This document shows, one piece after another, positions 1 through 9,590 of a stretch of DNA of 64,000 nt (position 1 is the stretch's first letter; every line of letters begins with the position of its first letter). A program made the translations under genes and the position numbers. The DNA is from G025836975 sp040391135 (GTDB taxonomy: Bacteria > Pseudomonadota > Gammaproteobacteria > Burkholderiales > Burkholderiaceae_B): contig JBEBYL010000013.1 in the NCBI GenBank assembly GCA_040391135.1, forward strand, positions 14,664-78,663. The letters are read 5' to 3'. The notes under the pieces are model-generated. The model saw nothing but the letters and a program-made list of their open reading frames with translations, did not search any database and was not told the DNA's origin.

Positions 1-209
1 ACACGCACTATTTCACCGAGCAGTGGGGCATGAATTTCTTTGTGGACGCCGGTGATGCGGCGGCTTCTTTCGGACAGATGAAGCTGTCGCTGGGTTATGG
101 CGTGGGCATGGCGTTCCGCACGCCGGCCGGACCGTTCTTCGTGGACCTGGCCTATGGCCAGCGCGACAAGCGCCTGCGCTTGCACTTTTCCCTGGGTATT
201 GCGTTTTGA
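1..209 (+). CDS. tamA: TamA (Omp85 family), C-terminal end only
   Basis: The window opens inside this gene. The visible 68 codons end in an aromatic-rich beta-strand pattern and a terminal Phe, which is the usual C-terminal signature of an Omp85/BamA-fold outer-membrane barrel. Motif-like pieces such as FFVDAGDA and the alternating strand ending in GIAF fit TamA, the outer-membrane half of the translocation and assembly module. Its TGA overlaps the ATG of the next gene (TGATG), and the next gene is clearly TamB, which supports the call. Family identity rests mostly on this neighbour because the POTRA and most barrel domains lie outside the window. Confidence 0.85.
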   Translation, partial: THYFTEQWGMNFFVDAGDAAASFGQMKLSLGYGVGMAFRTPAGPFFVDLAYGQRDKRLRLHFSLGIAF

Positions 210-3200
210 TGACTGTGTTGCGCCGTCTTTTGCTGTGGCTGGTGCCGCCGCTTGTGCTGCTGGTCGTGGCGGTTTGCGGCTTCGTCTATTGGGTGGCGGC
301 GACGCAGACCGGCAGCCGCTGGGCGCTGATCACCGCCGCCGAGCAGTTCGATGGCCAGGCGCGCGGTATATCGGGAACGCTTTGGAAGGGCTTGCAGGTC
401 GGCGATTTTTCGATGACCGTGCCGCAGGCTGTCGCGCTGAAGCTTGGCGACTTTCGCTTGCAGGTCGAATGGCGCGAACTATGGGACCGCCGCTTGCATG
501 TCGCCGATTTGTCGGCCGGCAGCGTCGATCTTGACCTGCTTTCCGACCCGGATGCGCAGCCTTCTTCAGAACCCTTCCGCATGCCGGCCTTGCCGCTGCG
601 TGTGGCCGTCGACCGTTTTGCCGTGGGTGAATTGCATGTCTCGCAGGATGGGAAGCCTGTGCCGCTGCGGGTGGGCCCGTTGTCCACGGCGCTTGCGCTG
701 GACGAGAATGGCGGCCAATTGGTGCTGCAGCGCCTGGATGTCGAACACGAGATGTTGCGGGCCGAACTCAGCGGCGAGGTGGTATTAAAGGCATTGCAGG
801 ATCCGTGGCCCGTGCAGGCTCAATTGACGACGAGAGTTGTCGGCCGCGGGAATGATTCGCCCCTGTGTGCGAGCCGCTATGTTTCGACGCTGCCCGCAAG
901 ACAGGATGCGGGTAGCAAGAAGGGCAGGAATCAGGCTGCCAAGAACGCGGACGCCGGCGCCAAGGGCCTGAAAACACGGGATGACAAGAATAAGGATGAA
1001 GCAACAGGCTTGGAAGCCGCTTCCGATTGTACGCTCGACATCCAGACCACGCTGGCCGGCACGCTGGACGCCCTGAAGCTGGCAGTCAATGGCGCTGGCC
1101 AGGGCATGAGCATCGACGTCGATGCGAATCTTGCGCCTCGTGCCGCATTTCCCTTGAAGGACGCCACAGCCGCCTTGCATCTGGCGGACGGCTCCCTGCT
1201 TGAAAGCCGGCTGGACTGGACATCCGAAGTGGTGGGCAAGGTGGTGCAGGATCGCCTGCAAGGAACGCTGAAAACAGAAAAACTCGATATCGGCCGCCTG
1301 GCGGGTTCCGCCATTCCTCCCGCCGTGGTCAACATGGCCGCCAATTTCGATGTGCGATTGCATGACCGCGACCAGGTTCGATCGGCGGAAATCGCCATTG
1401 ATTTTGCCGATGGAACACGATGGAACAAGCAGGCGCTGGCGGGCCGCTTGAGCGCCCGTATCGTCAACGAGGCGGCGCCGAGCCCCGTGGCAGCCATCGA
1501 ACCGCCGGTATCCGGAACCGGACCAGGCGTCCAAGCCGGGGCCGGGGCGGAAGCGGCCGCCGAGGCCGTCATGGACCAGCCGATCTGGAAGGGACTGAAG
1601 CTGGCGGCGGTGGAGATGGATTTGCGGCTGGGCAGAAATCGCCTGAAGGCCGACGGTTCGCTGGGTGCCGCGGACAGCCGGCTGAAGCTGGACCTGGCGG
1701 CGCCCCAGTTGGCGGCATTCTGGCCCGACCTTCCGGGTGGCGCCCAGTTGCGGGGCGAGGTGTCAGGCACCGTGGCCAGTCATAAGGCCGATCTGACCGC
1801 GCAGTACACGCCGGCCGGCAGCAAGCCGCAAGAGGTGGGCAGCGCGCCGGTCAAGGCGCATGCGGTGCTGGAGGGCGGCTGGGGAACAGGTCCGTCGGAG
1901 CAGGACCCGCTGGAAGGCTGGCGCGGTGTTGTGAAGACCCTGGACGTGGAGCATGCGGGCCTGGGCGTGAAGGCCGCCGCGCCCGCGCGTATCGCCTTTT
2001 TGCCGGCGGCGGCCGCGCCTGCCTGGCAATGGCAGGTGGGCGATACCCGCATCGATTTCCTGCTGTCTTCACAGCGCGTCTTCACCCTGGATCACAAGGC
2101 ATCGCGCGGCGGCGCCGGGCGCTGGGAGACGCAGGGCGCGATTGCCCGCCTGCCGGTTTCGCCGCGGCTGATTGCCGATTTGCGCAAGAAACTGGATCCG
2201 GCCTTCCGCCATGAAGAGCAGCGGGGCGGAGTCAAGATCAAATCCGATCAAGGCAGCGACCTGACCGAGATCGTGCTGGCGCTGGACTGGAAGCTGGCTT
2301 TTTCCGGAGCGCTGGAGGGGCAGGCGCATATAGCGCGGGTATCGGGCGACCTTATGGTGCCGGCCGAACCGGCTTTTCCGCTGGGCTTGCAAGAGTTCGC
2401 CGTGAACCTGGTCGCCAGGAAGGCCGGAAACGCCGTAAGCCGGCTCAACGCCGAGGCGCGGATCGTGACGCGGGACATGGGTCGGGTATCGGCCAGCGCG
2501 TCGACGCTGCTGCACGCGAGTCCCGGCGGCGGCCTGTTTCTTGACCCGAAAGACGCCAAGGCGGTCAAGATCGATGCCGATATCGACGACCTGGGGTGGA
2601 CCAGCCTGCTGCTGGGCGACGCCATGGAACTGGGCGGCGCGGTGCAGGCCAGGGTGCAGCTGCAAAGCAAGCCGGACGGTAGCTGGGATACCGGCGGCAC
2701 CATCACGGGCAGCAAGATCCGGGTCGTACGCATCGATGACGGCATACGCCTGCTCGATGGCACGCTTTCGGCCCGCTTGCAGGGCGATCGCCTGATTCTG
2801 GACAAACTGGCATTTCCGGCTGTCTTGAGGGTAACGCCCAAGGAATGGCGCACGGCGGAATGGGTCAACACCAATCCCGACGCAAAGGGCGGCAGCCTGA
2901 CGCTTAGCGGCGACTGGAACCTGTTCGAATCGCGGGGGCTGGTAAATATAGACCTGTATCGTTATCCGCTGCTGCAGCGCTCCGACCGCTACGCCATGGT
3001 CAGCGGCAAGCTGGCGCTGGATGCGGCCTTGCCGCGGATCGCGATCAAGGGGGCGCTGACCGCCGATGCCGGCTGGTTCGACCTGGACGTGCTGGGCGGC
3101 ATACCCACCGTGGATGGCGATGTGGTGGTCCTGCGGCCCGGCGAGACACAGAAGGACGTCAGCGCCCCGACGGACGTGTCCATGGATCTTGAACTGGACC

Positions 3201-3925
3201 TGGGGCCGCGTTTCTACCTGACCGGCTATGGCGTGAACTCCGGCCTGGTGGGCAAGCTGCATGTGATGATGGCGGATGGCAAGCTGACCGCCATGGGGGC
3301 CCTGCGCACGCGCGGCGGGGCCATCGAAGCTTATGGCCAGCGCCTGCAATTGCGCCGGGGCGCCATCACCTTCCAGGGCGATATCGCCAGCCCCGTACTG
3401 GACATCGAGGCGCTGCGCACGGGACTTGCTGTCGAGGCCGGCGTGCGGGTGGCCGGCACGGCCAAGCGGCCGCGCATCGACCTGGTGTCGTATCCGGCGG
3501 TCAGCGATATCGAGAAGCTTTCCTGGCTGCTGCTGGGCCATGGCCCCAACGATTCGGGCGGCGACGTGGCCCTGCTGTTTTCGGTGGGCACCTCGTTCCT
3601 GGGCAGCGGCGAGCCTTTCTACCGCAAGTTCGGGGTGGACGAGGTCAGCATACGATCGGGCGACCTGGGCGCGGCGGGCAGTATCCTTCCGGCCGAAAGC
3701 GTGGTCAGCGGCCTGGACAGCGGCACCAGCGACATTGAACGCAAGTTCATTACGGTCAGCAAGAAGCTGTCCAGCGGCATTACGCTGAGCATCCAGCAGG
3801 CGCTGTCGGACACGGGCACGGTGGGCAGGGCCAGCTACCGCCTGGCGCGCGGCCTGACGGCCGAGGTGACCGCCGGCACGGTCAATGGGCTGGCATTGGT
3901 TTACCGCTGGTTTTCCAGGGATTGA
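209..3925 (+). CDS. tamB: TamB, inner-membrane-anchored translocation and assembly module subunit
   Basis: A 1238-residue protein with one N-terminal membrane anchor (about residues 5-30, rich in Leu/Val) followed by a long repetitive beta-structured periplasmic region, and a C-terminal DUF490/TamB domain in about the last 350 residues. The length is typical of TamB (1200-1300). TamB spans the periplasm and works with TamA in outer-membrane protein assembly and, as more recently proposed, anterograde phospholipid transport. The ATG at 209 overlaps the tamA stop, so the two are translationally coupled; a TTG one codon upstream is less likely. Residues about 230-270 form a charged Lys/Asp/Ala-rich insert that looks like linker. 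Confidence 0.93.
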   Translation: MTVLRRLLLWLVPPLVLLVVAVCGFVYWVAATQTGSRWALITAAEQFDGQARGISGTLWKGLQVGDFSMTVPQAVALKLGDFRLQVEWRELWDRRLHVADLSAGSVDLDLLSDPDAQPSSEPFRMPALPLRVAVDRFAVGELHVSQDGKPVPLRVGPLSTALALDENGGQLVLQRLDVEHEMLRAELSGEVVLKALQDPWPVQAQLTTRVVGRGNDSPLCASRYVSTLPARQDAGSKKGRNQAAKNADAGAKGLKTRDDKNKDEATGLEAASDCTLDIQTTLAGTLDALKLAVNGAGQGMSIDVDANLAPRAAFPLKDATAALHLADGSLLESRLDWTSEVVGKVVQDRLQGTLKTEKLDIGRLAGSAIPPAVVNMAANFDVRLHDRDQVRSAEIAIDFADGTRWNKQALAGRLSARIVNEAAPSPVAAIEPPVSGTGPGVQAGAGAEAAAEAVMDQPIWKGLKLAAVEMDLRLGRNRLKADGSLGAADSRLKLDLAAPQLAAFWPDLPGGAQLRGEVSGTVASHKADLTAQYTPAGSKPQEVGSAPVKAHAVLEGGWGTGPSEQDPLEGWRGVVKTLDVEHAGLGVKAAAPARIAFLPAAAAPAWQWQVGDTRIDFLLSSQRVFTLDHKASRGGAGRWETQGAIARLPVSPRLIADLRKKLDPAFRHEEQRGGVKIKSDQGSDLTEIVLALDWKLAFSGALEGQAHIARVSGDLMVPAEPAFPLGLQEFAVNLVARKAGNAVSRLNAEARIVTRDMGRVSASASTLLHASPGGGLFLDPKDAKAVKIDADIDDLGWTSLLLGDAMELGGAVQARVQLQSKPDGSWDTGGTITGSKIRVVRIDDGIRLLDGTLSARLQGDRLILDKLAFPAVLRVTPKEWRTAEWVNTNPDAKGGSLTLSGDWNLFESRGLVNIDLYRYPLLQRSDRYAMVSGKLALDAALPRIAIKGALTADAGWFDLDVLGGIPTVDGDVVVLRPGETQKDVSAPTDVSMDLELDLGPRFYLTGYGVNSGLVGKLHVMMADGKLTAMGALRTRGGAIEAYGQRLQLRRGAITFQGDIASPVLDIEALRTGLAVEAGVRVAGTAKRPRIDLVSYPAVSDIEKLSWLLLGHGPNDSGGDVALLFSVGTSFLGSGEPFYRKFGVDEVSIRSGDLGAAGSILPAESVVSGLDSGTSDIERKFITVSKKLSSGITLSIQQALSDTGTVGRASYRLARGLTAEVTAGTVNGLALVYRWFSRD

Positions 3926-3999
3926 ATTTGTTTTGCCCCATCCGCGCTTCTTGGGCGCACAGGGGATAAAATACGCGCCAACGTAATAAGGTTAGGGCT

Positions 4000-4563
4000 A
4001 TGAGCATAAAAAACGACCGTTGGATCCGGCAGTCGGCCGGCACTGGAATGATAGAGCCGTTCGAGCCGGGCCAGGTCCGTTCGGTCAATGGCAACCGCAT
4101 CGTCAGCTATGGCACCAGCAGCTACGGCTACGACGTTCGCTGCGCCAATGAATTCAAGATATTCACCAATATCAATTCGACCATCGTCGACCCCAAGGCT
4201 TTCGATGAAAAGTCCTTTGTCGATTTTACCGGCGACGTGTGCATCATTCCGCCGAACTCCTTCGCGCTGGCCCGCACGGTGGAGTATTTCCGCATTCCCC
4301 GCAGCGTTCTCACGGTCTGCCTGGGCAAGAGCACCTATGCCCGTTGCGGCATCATCGTCAACGTGACGCCGCTGGAGCCCGAATGGGAAGGCCATGTCAC
4401 GCTGGAGTTTTCCAATACCACGCCCTTGCCGGCGAAGATCTATGCGGGCGAAGGCTGCGCGCAAATGCTGTTCTTCGAAAGCGACGAAGTCTGCGAGACA
4501 TCCTATCGCGACCGCGGCGGTAAATACCAGGGACAGCAGGGTGTGACCCTGCCTCGTACCTAG
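4000..4563 (+). CDS. dcd: dCTP deaminase
   Basis: A 187-residue protein that matches the trimeric dCTP deaminase family from end to end. It deaminates dCTP to dUTP, feeding dTTP synthesis. Visible family landmarks are the Ser/Arg-containing GKSTYARCGI segment, the catalytic-Glu region around GHVTLEFSN, and the C-terminal nucleotide-covering segment with YQGQQGVTLP. The length is close to the E. coli enzyme (193). It starts at ATG 4000 about 75 bases after tamB and lies 13 bases before the decarboxylase gene, so it is probably co-transcribed with that gene. thyA and folA, also in dTMP metabolism, lie 25 kb away on the other strand. Confidence 0.95.
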   Translation: MSIKNDRWIRQSAGTGMIEPFEPGQVRSVNGNRIVSYGTSSYGYDVRCANEFKIFTNINSTIVDPKAFDEKSFVDFTGDVCIIPPNSFALARTVEYFRIPRSVLTVCLGKSTYARCGIIVNVTPLEPEWEGHVTLEFSNTTPLPAKIYAGEGCAQMLFFESDEVCETSYRDRGGKYQGQQGVTLPRT

Positions 4564-4576
4564 CTGGAGCCATTGA

Positions 4577-6838
4577 ATGAAATTTCGTTTCCCCATCGTC
4601 ATCATCGATGAAGACTACCGCTCCGAGAATGCCTCGGGCTTTGGTATTCGTGCCCTGGCCTCGGCCATAGAGGCCGAAGGCGTCGAGGTGCTGGGCGTGA
4701 CCAGCTACGGCGACCTGAGCTCGTTCGCACAGCAGCAAAGCCGCGCCAGCGCGTTCATTTTGTCGATCGACGATGAGGAATTCGACGTCGATTCGCCCGA
4801 GGACGTGGCCAACGCCATCAAGAACCTGCGCTCCTTCATCGGTGAACTGCGTTTCCGCAACGAAGAGATCCCCATCTATCTGTACGGCGAAACGCGCACC
4901 TCGCAGCATATTCCCAACGACATATTGCGCGAGCTGCACGGCTTCATCCATATGTTCGAGGACACGCCGGAGTTCGTTGCGCGGCACATCATCCGCGAGG
5001 CGCGCGCCTACCTGGATGGCCTGGCGCCGCCGTTCTTCCGCGAGCTGGTCAAGTATGCGTCGGATGGCTCGTATTCCTGGCACTGCCCCGGGCATTCGGG
5101 CGGCGTGGCCTTCCTGAAAAGCCCGGTGGGCCAGATGTTCCACCAGTTCTTCGGCGAAAACATGCTGCGCGCCGACGTGTGCAACGCGGTCGACGAACTG
5201 GGCCAGTTGCTGGACCACACCGGCCCCGTCGCCGAATCGGAACTGAATGCCGCGCGCATCTTCCATGCCGATCACTGCTTCTTCGTGACCAATGGCACGT
5301 CCACCTCGAACAAGATCGTGTGGCATGCCAACGTGGCGTCGGACGACGTGGTGGTGGTCGACCGCAACTGCCACAAGTCCATTTTGCACGCCATCACCAT
5401 GACGGGCGCCATTCCGGTCTTCCTGCGCCCCACGCGCAACCACCTGGGCATCATCGGCCCCATTCCGCTGGAAGAGTTCGAGCCGGACAATATCCGCAAG
5501 AAGATCGAAGCCAACCCGTTCGCGCGCAATGCCAAGGACAAGCGTCCGCGCATTCTTACGCTTACGCAAAGCACCTACGACGGCGTCATCTACAACGTAG
5601 AGATGATCAAGGAAAAGCTGGGTTCCGAAATCGACACGCTGCATTTCGACGAAGCCTGGCTGCCGCATGCCGCCTTCCACGAATTCTATAAAGACATGCA
5701 CGCCATCGGCGAGAACCGGCCGCGCAGCCAGGACGCCATGGTGTTTGCCACGCACTCCACGCACAAGCTGCTGGCCGGCCTGTCGCAGGCCTCGCAGATC
5801 ACGGTGCAGGATTCGGAAACCCGCAAGCTGGACCGCAACGTCTTCAACGAAGCCTATCTGATGCACACGTCGACCTCGCCGCAGTACGCCATTATTGCGT
5901 CCTGCGATGTGGCGGCGGCCATGATGGAGCCCCCCGGGGGCACCGCGCTGGTCGAGGAAAGCATTGCCGAGGCCTTGGATTTCCGCCGCGCAATGCGCAA
6001 GGTGGAGTCCGAGTTCGGCAAGAACGACTGGTGGTTCAAGGTATGGGGCCCCAACCGCCTGGTGTCCGACGGCATCGGCAACCGGGACGACTGGCTGCTT
6101 GAATCCGGCGACGAATGGCACGGCTTCGGCGACCTGGCCGAAGGCTTCAACATGCTGGACCCCATCAAGGCCACGGTGGTCACGCCGGGCCTGGATATCT
6201 CGGGCACCTTTGCCGAGACCGGCATCCCGGCCGCCCTGGTGTCCAAATACCTGGCCGAGCACGGCGTGGTCATCGAGAAGACCGGCCTGTATTCCTTCTT
6301 CATCCTGTTCACCATAGGCATCACCAAGGGCCGCTGGAACACGCTGCTGACGGCCTTGCAGCAGTTCAAGGACGACTACGACCGCAACCAGCCCATGTGG
6401 CGCATCTTGCCGGACTTCTGCAAAGAGCATCGCCGCTACGAGAAGATGGGCCTGCGCGACCTGTGCCAGCAGATCCACGAAGCCTATCGCAAGTACGACC
6501 TGGCGCGCCTGACGACCGAGGTCTACCTTAGCGACATGATTCCGGCCATGAAGCCGTCGGACGCCTACGCCAAGATGGCGCACCGGGAAGCCGAGCGCGT
6601 CAGCATCGACGACCTGGAAGGCCGCGTGACCGGTGTGCTGCTTACCCCTTACCCGCCGGGCATTCCGCTGCTGATTCCGGGCGAGCGCTTCAACAAGCGC
6701 ATCGTCAATTACCTGCAGTTCGCCCGCGAGTTCAATGCCAAGTTCCCCGGCTTCGAAACCTATGTCCACGGCCTGGCCCAGGACATGGGGCCGGACGGCA
6801 TGGACAGGTATTACGTCGACTGCATCAAGGAAAACTAA
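4577..6838 (+). CDS. PLP-dependent Orn/Lys/Arg decarboxylase (biodegradative, fold III type)
   Basis: A 753-residue protein with the three-part layout of the large basic-amino-acid decarboxylases: an N-terminal response-regulator-like wing domain (about 1-130), the PLP aminotransferase-fold core (about 150-580) and a C-terminal domain. The PLP Schiff-base lysine is K397 in the STHKLL motif; DEAW just upstream holds the Asp that contacts the PLP pyridine nitrogen, and HCPGHSGG marks the start of the core. It decarboxylates arginine, lysine or ornithine to a polyamine or its precursor. I cannot decide the substrate from motifs alone. The gene next to dcd in Bordetella-like genomes is usually annotated as lysine/arginine decarboxylase. 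Confidence 0.88.
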   Translation: MKFRFPIVIIDEDYRSENASGFGIRALASAIEAEGVEVLGVTSYGDLSSFAQQQSRASAFILSIDDEEFDVDSPEDVANAIKNLRSFIGELRFRNEEIPIYLYGETRTSQHIPNDILRELHGFIHMFEDTPEFVARHIIREARAYLDGLAPPFFRELVKYASDGSYSWHCPGHSGGVAFLKSPVGQMFHQFFGENMLRADVCNAVDELGQLLDHTGPVAESELNAARIFHADHCFFVTNGTSTSNKIVWHANVASDDVVVVDRNCHKSILHAITMTGAIPVFLRPTRNHLGIIGPIPLEEFEPDNIRKKIEANPFARNAKDKRPRILTLTQSTYDGVIYNVEMIKEKLGSEIDTLHFDEAWLPHAAFHEFYKDMHAIGENRPRSQDAMVFATHSTHKLLAGLSQASQITVQDSETRKLDRNVFNEAYLMHTSTSPQYAIIASCDVAAAMMEPPGGTALVEESIAEALDFRRAMRKVESEFGKNDWWFKVWGPNRLVSDGIGNRDDWLLESGDEWHGFGDLAEGFNMLDPIKATVVTPGLDISGTFAETGIPAALVSKYLAEHGVVIEKTGLYSFFILFTIGITKGRWNTLLTALQQFKDDYDRNQPMWRILPDFCKEHRRYEKMGLRDLCQQIHEAYRKYDLARLTTEVYLSDMIPAMKPSDAYAKMAHREAERVSIDDLEGRVTGVLLTPYPPGIPLLIPGERFNKRIVNYLQFAREFNAKFPGFETYVHGLAQDMGPDGMDRYYVDCIKEN

Positions 6839-6840
6839 GC

Positions 6841-8109
6841 TTGGCATCCGGCGGTTTTGATGTGGCGGTCATCGGCGCCGGCGCAGCCGGCATGATGGCC
6901 GCCGCCGTCGCGGGCCAGCGCGGACGGCGCGTGGTCCTGATCGAACACGCGGCGCGCCTGGCCGAGAAGATCCGCATTTCGGGCGGGGGGCGCTGCAACT
7001 TCACCAATATCGGTACGGGGCCCGCCAATTTCCTGTCCCAGAATCCCGACTTCTGCCGATCGGCGCTGGCGGCCTACACGCCGCGCGATTTCATCGACCT
7101 GGTGGCAAAGCATGGCATTGCCTGGCACGAGAAGCATCGCGGCCAGTTGTTCTGCGACAACTCCAGCGAAGAGATCATCGCCATGCTCAAGCGCGAGTGC
7201 GATCTTGGGCGCGTCGCATGGCGCATGCCCTGCGCGGTGCAGGGCGTGGCGCGCCACGAGGATGGCTATCTTTTGCAGACCAGCCAGGGCGCAGTCGCGG
7301 CCCGCCAGCTTGTCCTGGCCACCGGCGGGATGGCAATTCCGCAACTGGGCGCGACCGATTTCGCGCTGGGCATCGCCCGGCAGTTCGGCCTGAAAGTGGT
7401 CGAGCCCCGGCCGGCGCTGGTGCCGCTGGTTTTCGATGCCCAGGCTTGGGAGCCGTTCGGATCGCTCAGCGGCGTCGCCCTGGAAGTGGAAATCCAGGCC
7501 GAGGCGGAAGATGGCCGGCCCGCCGGTGCTCCGGCGCGTCGCTCAGGCAAGGGCAAGCGCAATACCGTGTTTTTGGAAGACCTGCTGTTTACCCATCGCG
7601 GCCTGTCCGGTCCGGCGGTGTTGCAGGTGTCCAGCTACTGGAATCCCGGCGAACCCATCCGCATCGATCTGGCGCCGGGCCAGAACCTGGAGCAAAGCCT
7701 GCTGGATGCTAAATCGGGCAGCCGGCAGCAATTGGCCACCGTTCTGGCGGGCCTGTGGCCCAAGCGCCTGGCGGAGCAATGGCTGGCCAACGCCGCTACG
7801 GCGGGCGGCATGGATATCGGCACGCAGCGCCTGGCCGATGTTCCCGACAAGACCTTGCGGGAGCTGGCCGCGAACATCCACCATTGGACGCTGGTCCCCA
7901 GCGGAACGGCCGGCTACAAGAAGGCCGAGGTGATGCGCGGCGGGGTCGATACCCGTGGAATCAATCAGAAAACCATGGAAGCCCGCAATGCGCCCGGCCT
8001 GTATTTCATTGGCGAGGCGCTGGATGTGACGGGCTGGCTGGGCGGCTATAACTTCCAGTGGGCCTGGGCGTCGGGCGCCGCTTGCGGGCGGGCATTGAGC
8101 GCCGCCTAG
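6841..8109 (+). CDS. YhiN/HI0933-family FAD/NAD(P)-binding flavoprotein
   Basis: A 422-residue flavoprotein. The N-terminus carries the dinucleotide-binding motif GAGAAG (about residues 9-14) and the family motif GGGRCNFTN (about 45-53), and the C-terminus holds the second FAD contact LDVTGWLGGYNFQWAW. These mark the HI0933/YhiN family of predicted oxidoreductases (also called BaiN-like), whose physiological substrate is not established. The likely start is TTG 6841, two bases after the decarboxylase stop, with AAGGAA about eight bases upstream; no ATG fits better. The tight spacing suggests co-transcription with the decarboxylase. Confidence 0.82.
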   Translation: MASGGFDVAVIGAGAAGMMAAAVAGQRGRRVVLIEHAARLAEKIRISGGGRCNFTNIGTGPANFLSQNPDFCRSALAAYTPRDFIDLVAKHGIAWHEKHRGQLFCDNSSEEIIAMLKRECDLGRVAWRMPCAVQGVARHEDGYLLQTSQGAVAARQLVLATGGMAIPQLGATDFALGIARQFGLKVVEPRPALVPLVFDAQAWEPFGSLSGVALEVEIQAEAEDGRPAGAPARRSGKGKRNTVFLEDLLFTHRGLSGPAVLQVSSYWNPGEPIRIDLAPGQNLEQSLLDAKSGSRQQLATVLAGLWPKRLAEQWLANAATAGGMDIGTQRLADVPDKTLRELAANIHHWTLVPSGTAGYKKAEVMRGGVDTRGINQKTMEARNAPGLYFIGEALDVTGWLGGYNFQWAWASGAACGRALSAA

Positions 8110-8180
8110 GCCGGCGTTTTATTTCATTTGGCGTTCTGCACGCTTTCGAGTTATTCTTTGCGACTGCTGTCACTTACACA

Positions 8181-8390
8181 GAGTGGGAGAGTGTCGATTT
8201 TTCGACCGCCGAAGGCGCAATTCGCCCAGAATCGCTCAGGCACCCCGTACCGCTCGTGGTTTGTTTGGCTGATCGCCAGGCAAGGCAGCATTCTGGAGAG
8301 ACTCGTTCCGCCCCATGGGCAGGGCTTCGAGCGCCGAAGGTGAACGCCCGCCATTGCGGGTCAACTCTCAGGCAAAAGGACAGAAGGGCG
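8181..8390 (+). promoter_or_regulatory. Tandem glycine riboswitch upstream of gcvT
   Basis: Two consecutive aptamer-like units are visible. Unit 1 (about 8182-8262) has GGGAGAGTG, then GCCGAAGGCGCAA and CGCTCAGGCACC. Unit 2 (about 8293-8386) has GGAGAGAC, then GCCGAAGGTGAA, CTCTCAGGCAAAAGGACAG. The GCCGAAGG and CTCAGGCA blocks are the conserved core of the glycine (gcvT) RNA element, and the pair lies directly before the glycine cleavage operon. It is expected to switch expression on when glycine is abundant. The leader stays open in the gcvT reading frame, so a longer gcvT start could be mis-called here. Confidence 0.93.
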
Positions 8391-8447
8391 GTGCCGGCCA
8401 GCACTTCGTTGGCTTACGTCGTTCGTTTCCCGTCTTCCGGAGTCTCC

Positions 8448-9542
8448 ATGTCTTCAGTCTTAAAGCATACCCCGCTGCATTCCATCCACCTCGAGTCCGG
8501 TGCCAAAATGGTCGATTTCGGGGGCTGGGACATGCCCGTGTCCTATGGATCCCAGCTTGAAGAGCACCATGCGGTGCGCCAGGATGCCGGGATGTTCGAC
8601 GTATCCCACATGTTGAATGTCGATGTGAACGGCAACGACGCGCTGCCCTATCTGCGGCGCTTGCTGGCCAATGACGCGGCCAAGCTGACGGTTCCGGGCA
8701 AGGCCTTGTATTCCTGCATGTTGAACGCTGAAGGCGGCGTCATCGATGACCTTATCGTTTATTTCTTCAGCGTCGATGCATGGCGGGTGGTGGTCAATGC
8801 CGGCACCGCCGACAAGGACGTGGCCTGGATGCAGCAAGTTGCAAGCTCCGAAAATTTCGATGTCAGCATTACGCCGCGCCGCGACCTGGCCATGGTGGCC
8901 GTGCAAGGGCCTAACGCGCGTGAAAAGCTGTGGTCCGTGCGTCCCGACTGGAAGCCTGCAACGCAAGACTTGACCCCGTTTACCGGCGCTATGGTCGCCG
9001 ACGACACGCTGGTGGCGCGCACGGGCTATACCGGCGAGGACGGCTTCGAGGTTGTCCTGCCCGCCGCGCAGGTGGAAGCATTCTGGCGCGACTTGGCCGG
9101 CAAGGGCGTGCGGCCCTGCGGCCTGGGCGCGCGCGACACGCTAAGGCTGGAAGCGGGCATGAACCTGTACGGCCAGGAAATGGACGAGCAGGTCAATCCG
9201 CTGGTGTCCGGCCTGGCCTGGACCGTGTCGCTTAAAGATGCCGACCGCAATTTCATCGGACGCGATGCGCTGGAATCGGCGGTGGTCGATCGCGGGCTGA
9301 TAGGGGTCAAGCTGCTGGAACGCGGCGTGATGCGCGGCCACATGAAGGTCCGCGCGGAGCAGGGCGAAGGCGAATTGACCAGCGGCTCCATGTCGCCGAC
9401 CATGGGCGTATCCATCGGCATGGCGCGCGTTCCGCTCGGCGTTCAGCCGGGCGATGCCCTGCAGGTGGAAATTCGCGGCAAATGGCTGCCGGCCGAAGCT
9501 GTAAAAATGCCGTTCGTACGCAACGGCAAAATCATTGCCTAA
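8448..9542 (+). CDS. gcvT: Glycine cleavage system T protein (aminomethyltransferase)
   Basis: A 364-residue protein, normal for GcvT. It transfers the methylene carbon from the aminomethyl-lipoyl H protein to tetrahydrofolate, releasing ammonia. The start at ATG 8448 is chosen because the N-terminal LKHTPLHSIHLE is the family beginning and everything upstream is riboswitch. Folate-site features such as GYTGEDGFEV, LGARDTLRLEAGMNLYG and the C-terminal barrel domain are present. It is the first gene of gcvT-gcvH-gcvP; no lipoamide dehydrogenase gene lies in the window, so the L protein must be shared with another complex. Confidence 0.97.
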   Translation: MSSVLKHTPLHSIHLESGAKMVDFGGWDMPVSYGSQLEEHHAVRQDAGMFDVSHMLNVDVNGNDALPYLRRLLANDAAKLTVPGKALYSCMLNAEGGVIDDLIVYFFSVDAWRVVVNAGTADKDVAWMQQVASSENFDVSITPRRDLAMVAVQGPNAREKLWSVRPDWKPATQDLTPFTGAMVADDTLVARTGYTGEDGFEVVLPAAQVEAFWRDLAGKGVRPCGLGARDTLRLEAGMNLYGQEMDEQVNPLVSGLAWTVSLKDADRNFIGRDALESAVVDRGLIGVKLLERGVMRGHMKVRAEQGEGELTSGSMSPTMGVSIGMARVPLGVQPGDALQVEIRGKWLPAEAVKMPFVRNGKIIA

Positions 9543-9590
9543 TTCACTTCCTGAACAAGAACATCCATTTTTATCAATACGGGGTAAATC

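Noticed and set aside
3926..3999. A promoter for dcd
   Set aside because: TAAAAT near 3967 could be a -10, but no -35 at a sensible distance was found.
4397..6847. An 816-codon open frame on the minus strand opposite the decarboxylase gene
   Set aside because: The plus-strand frame encodes a full PLP decarboxylase with its lysine motif; the minus frame has no domain and is an antisense artefact of high GC.
8058..8447. A longer gcvT with about 130 extra N-terminal residues
   Set aside because: The extension covers the end of the preceding gene and the riboswitch, and the family start fits ATG 8448.
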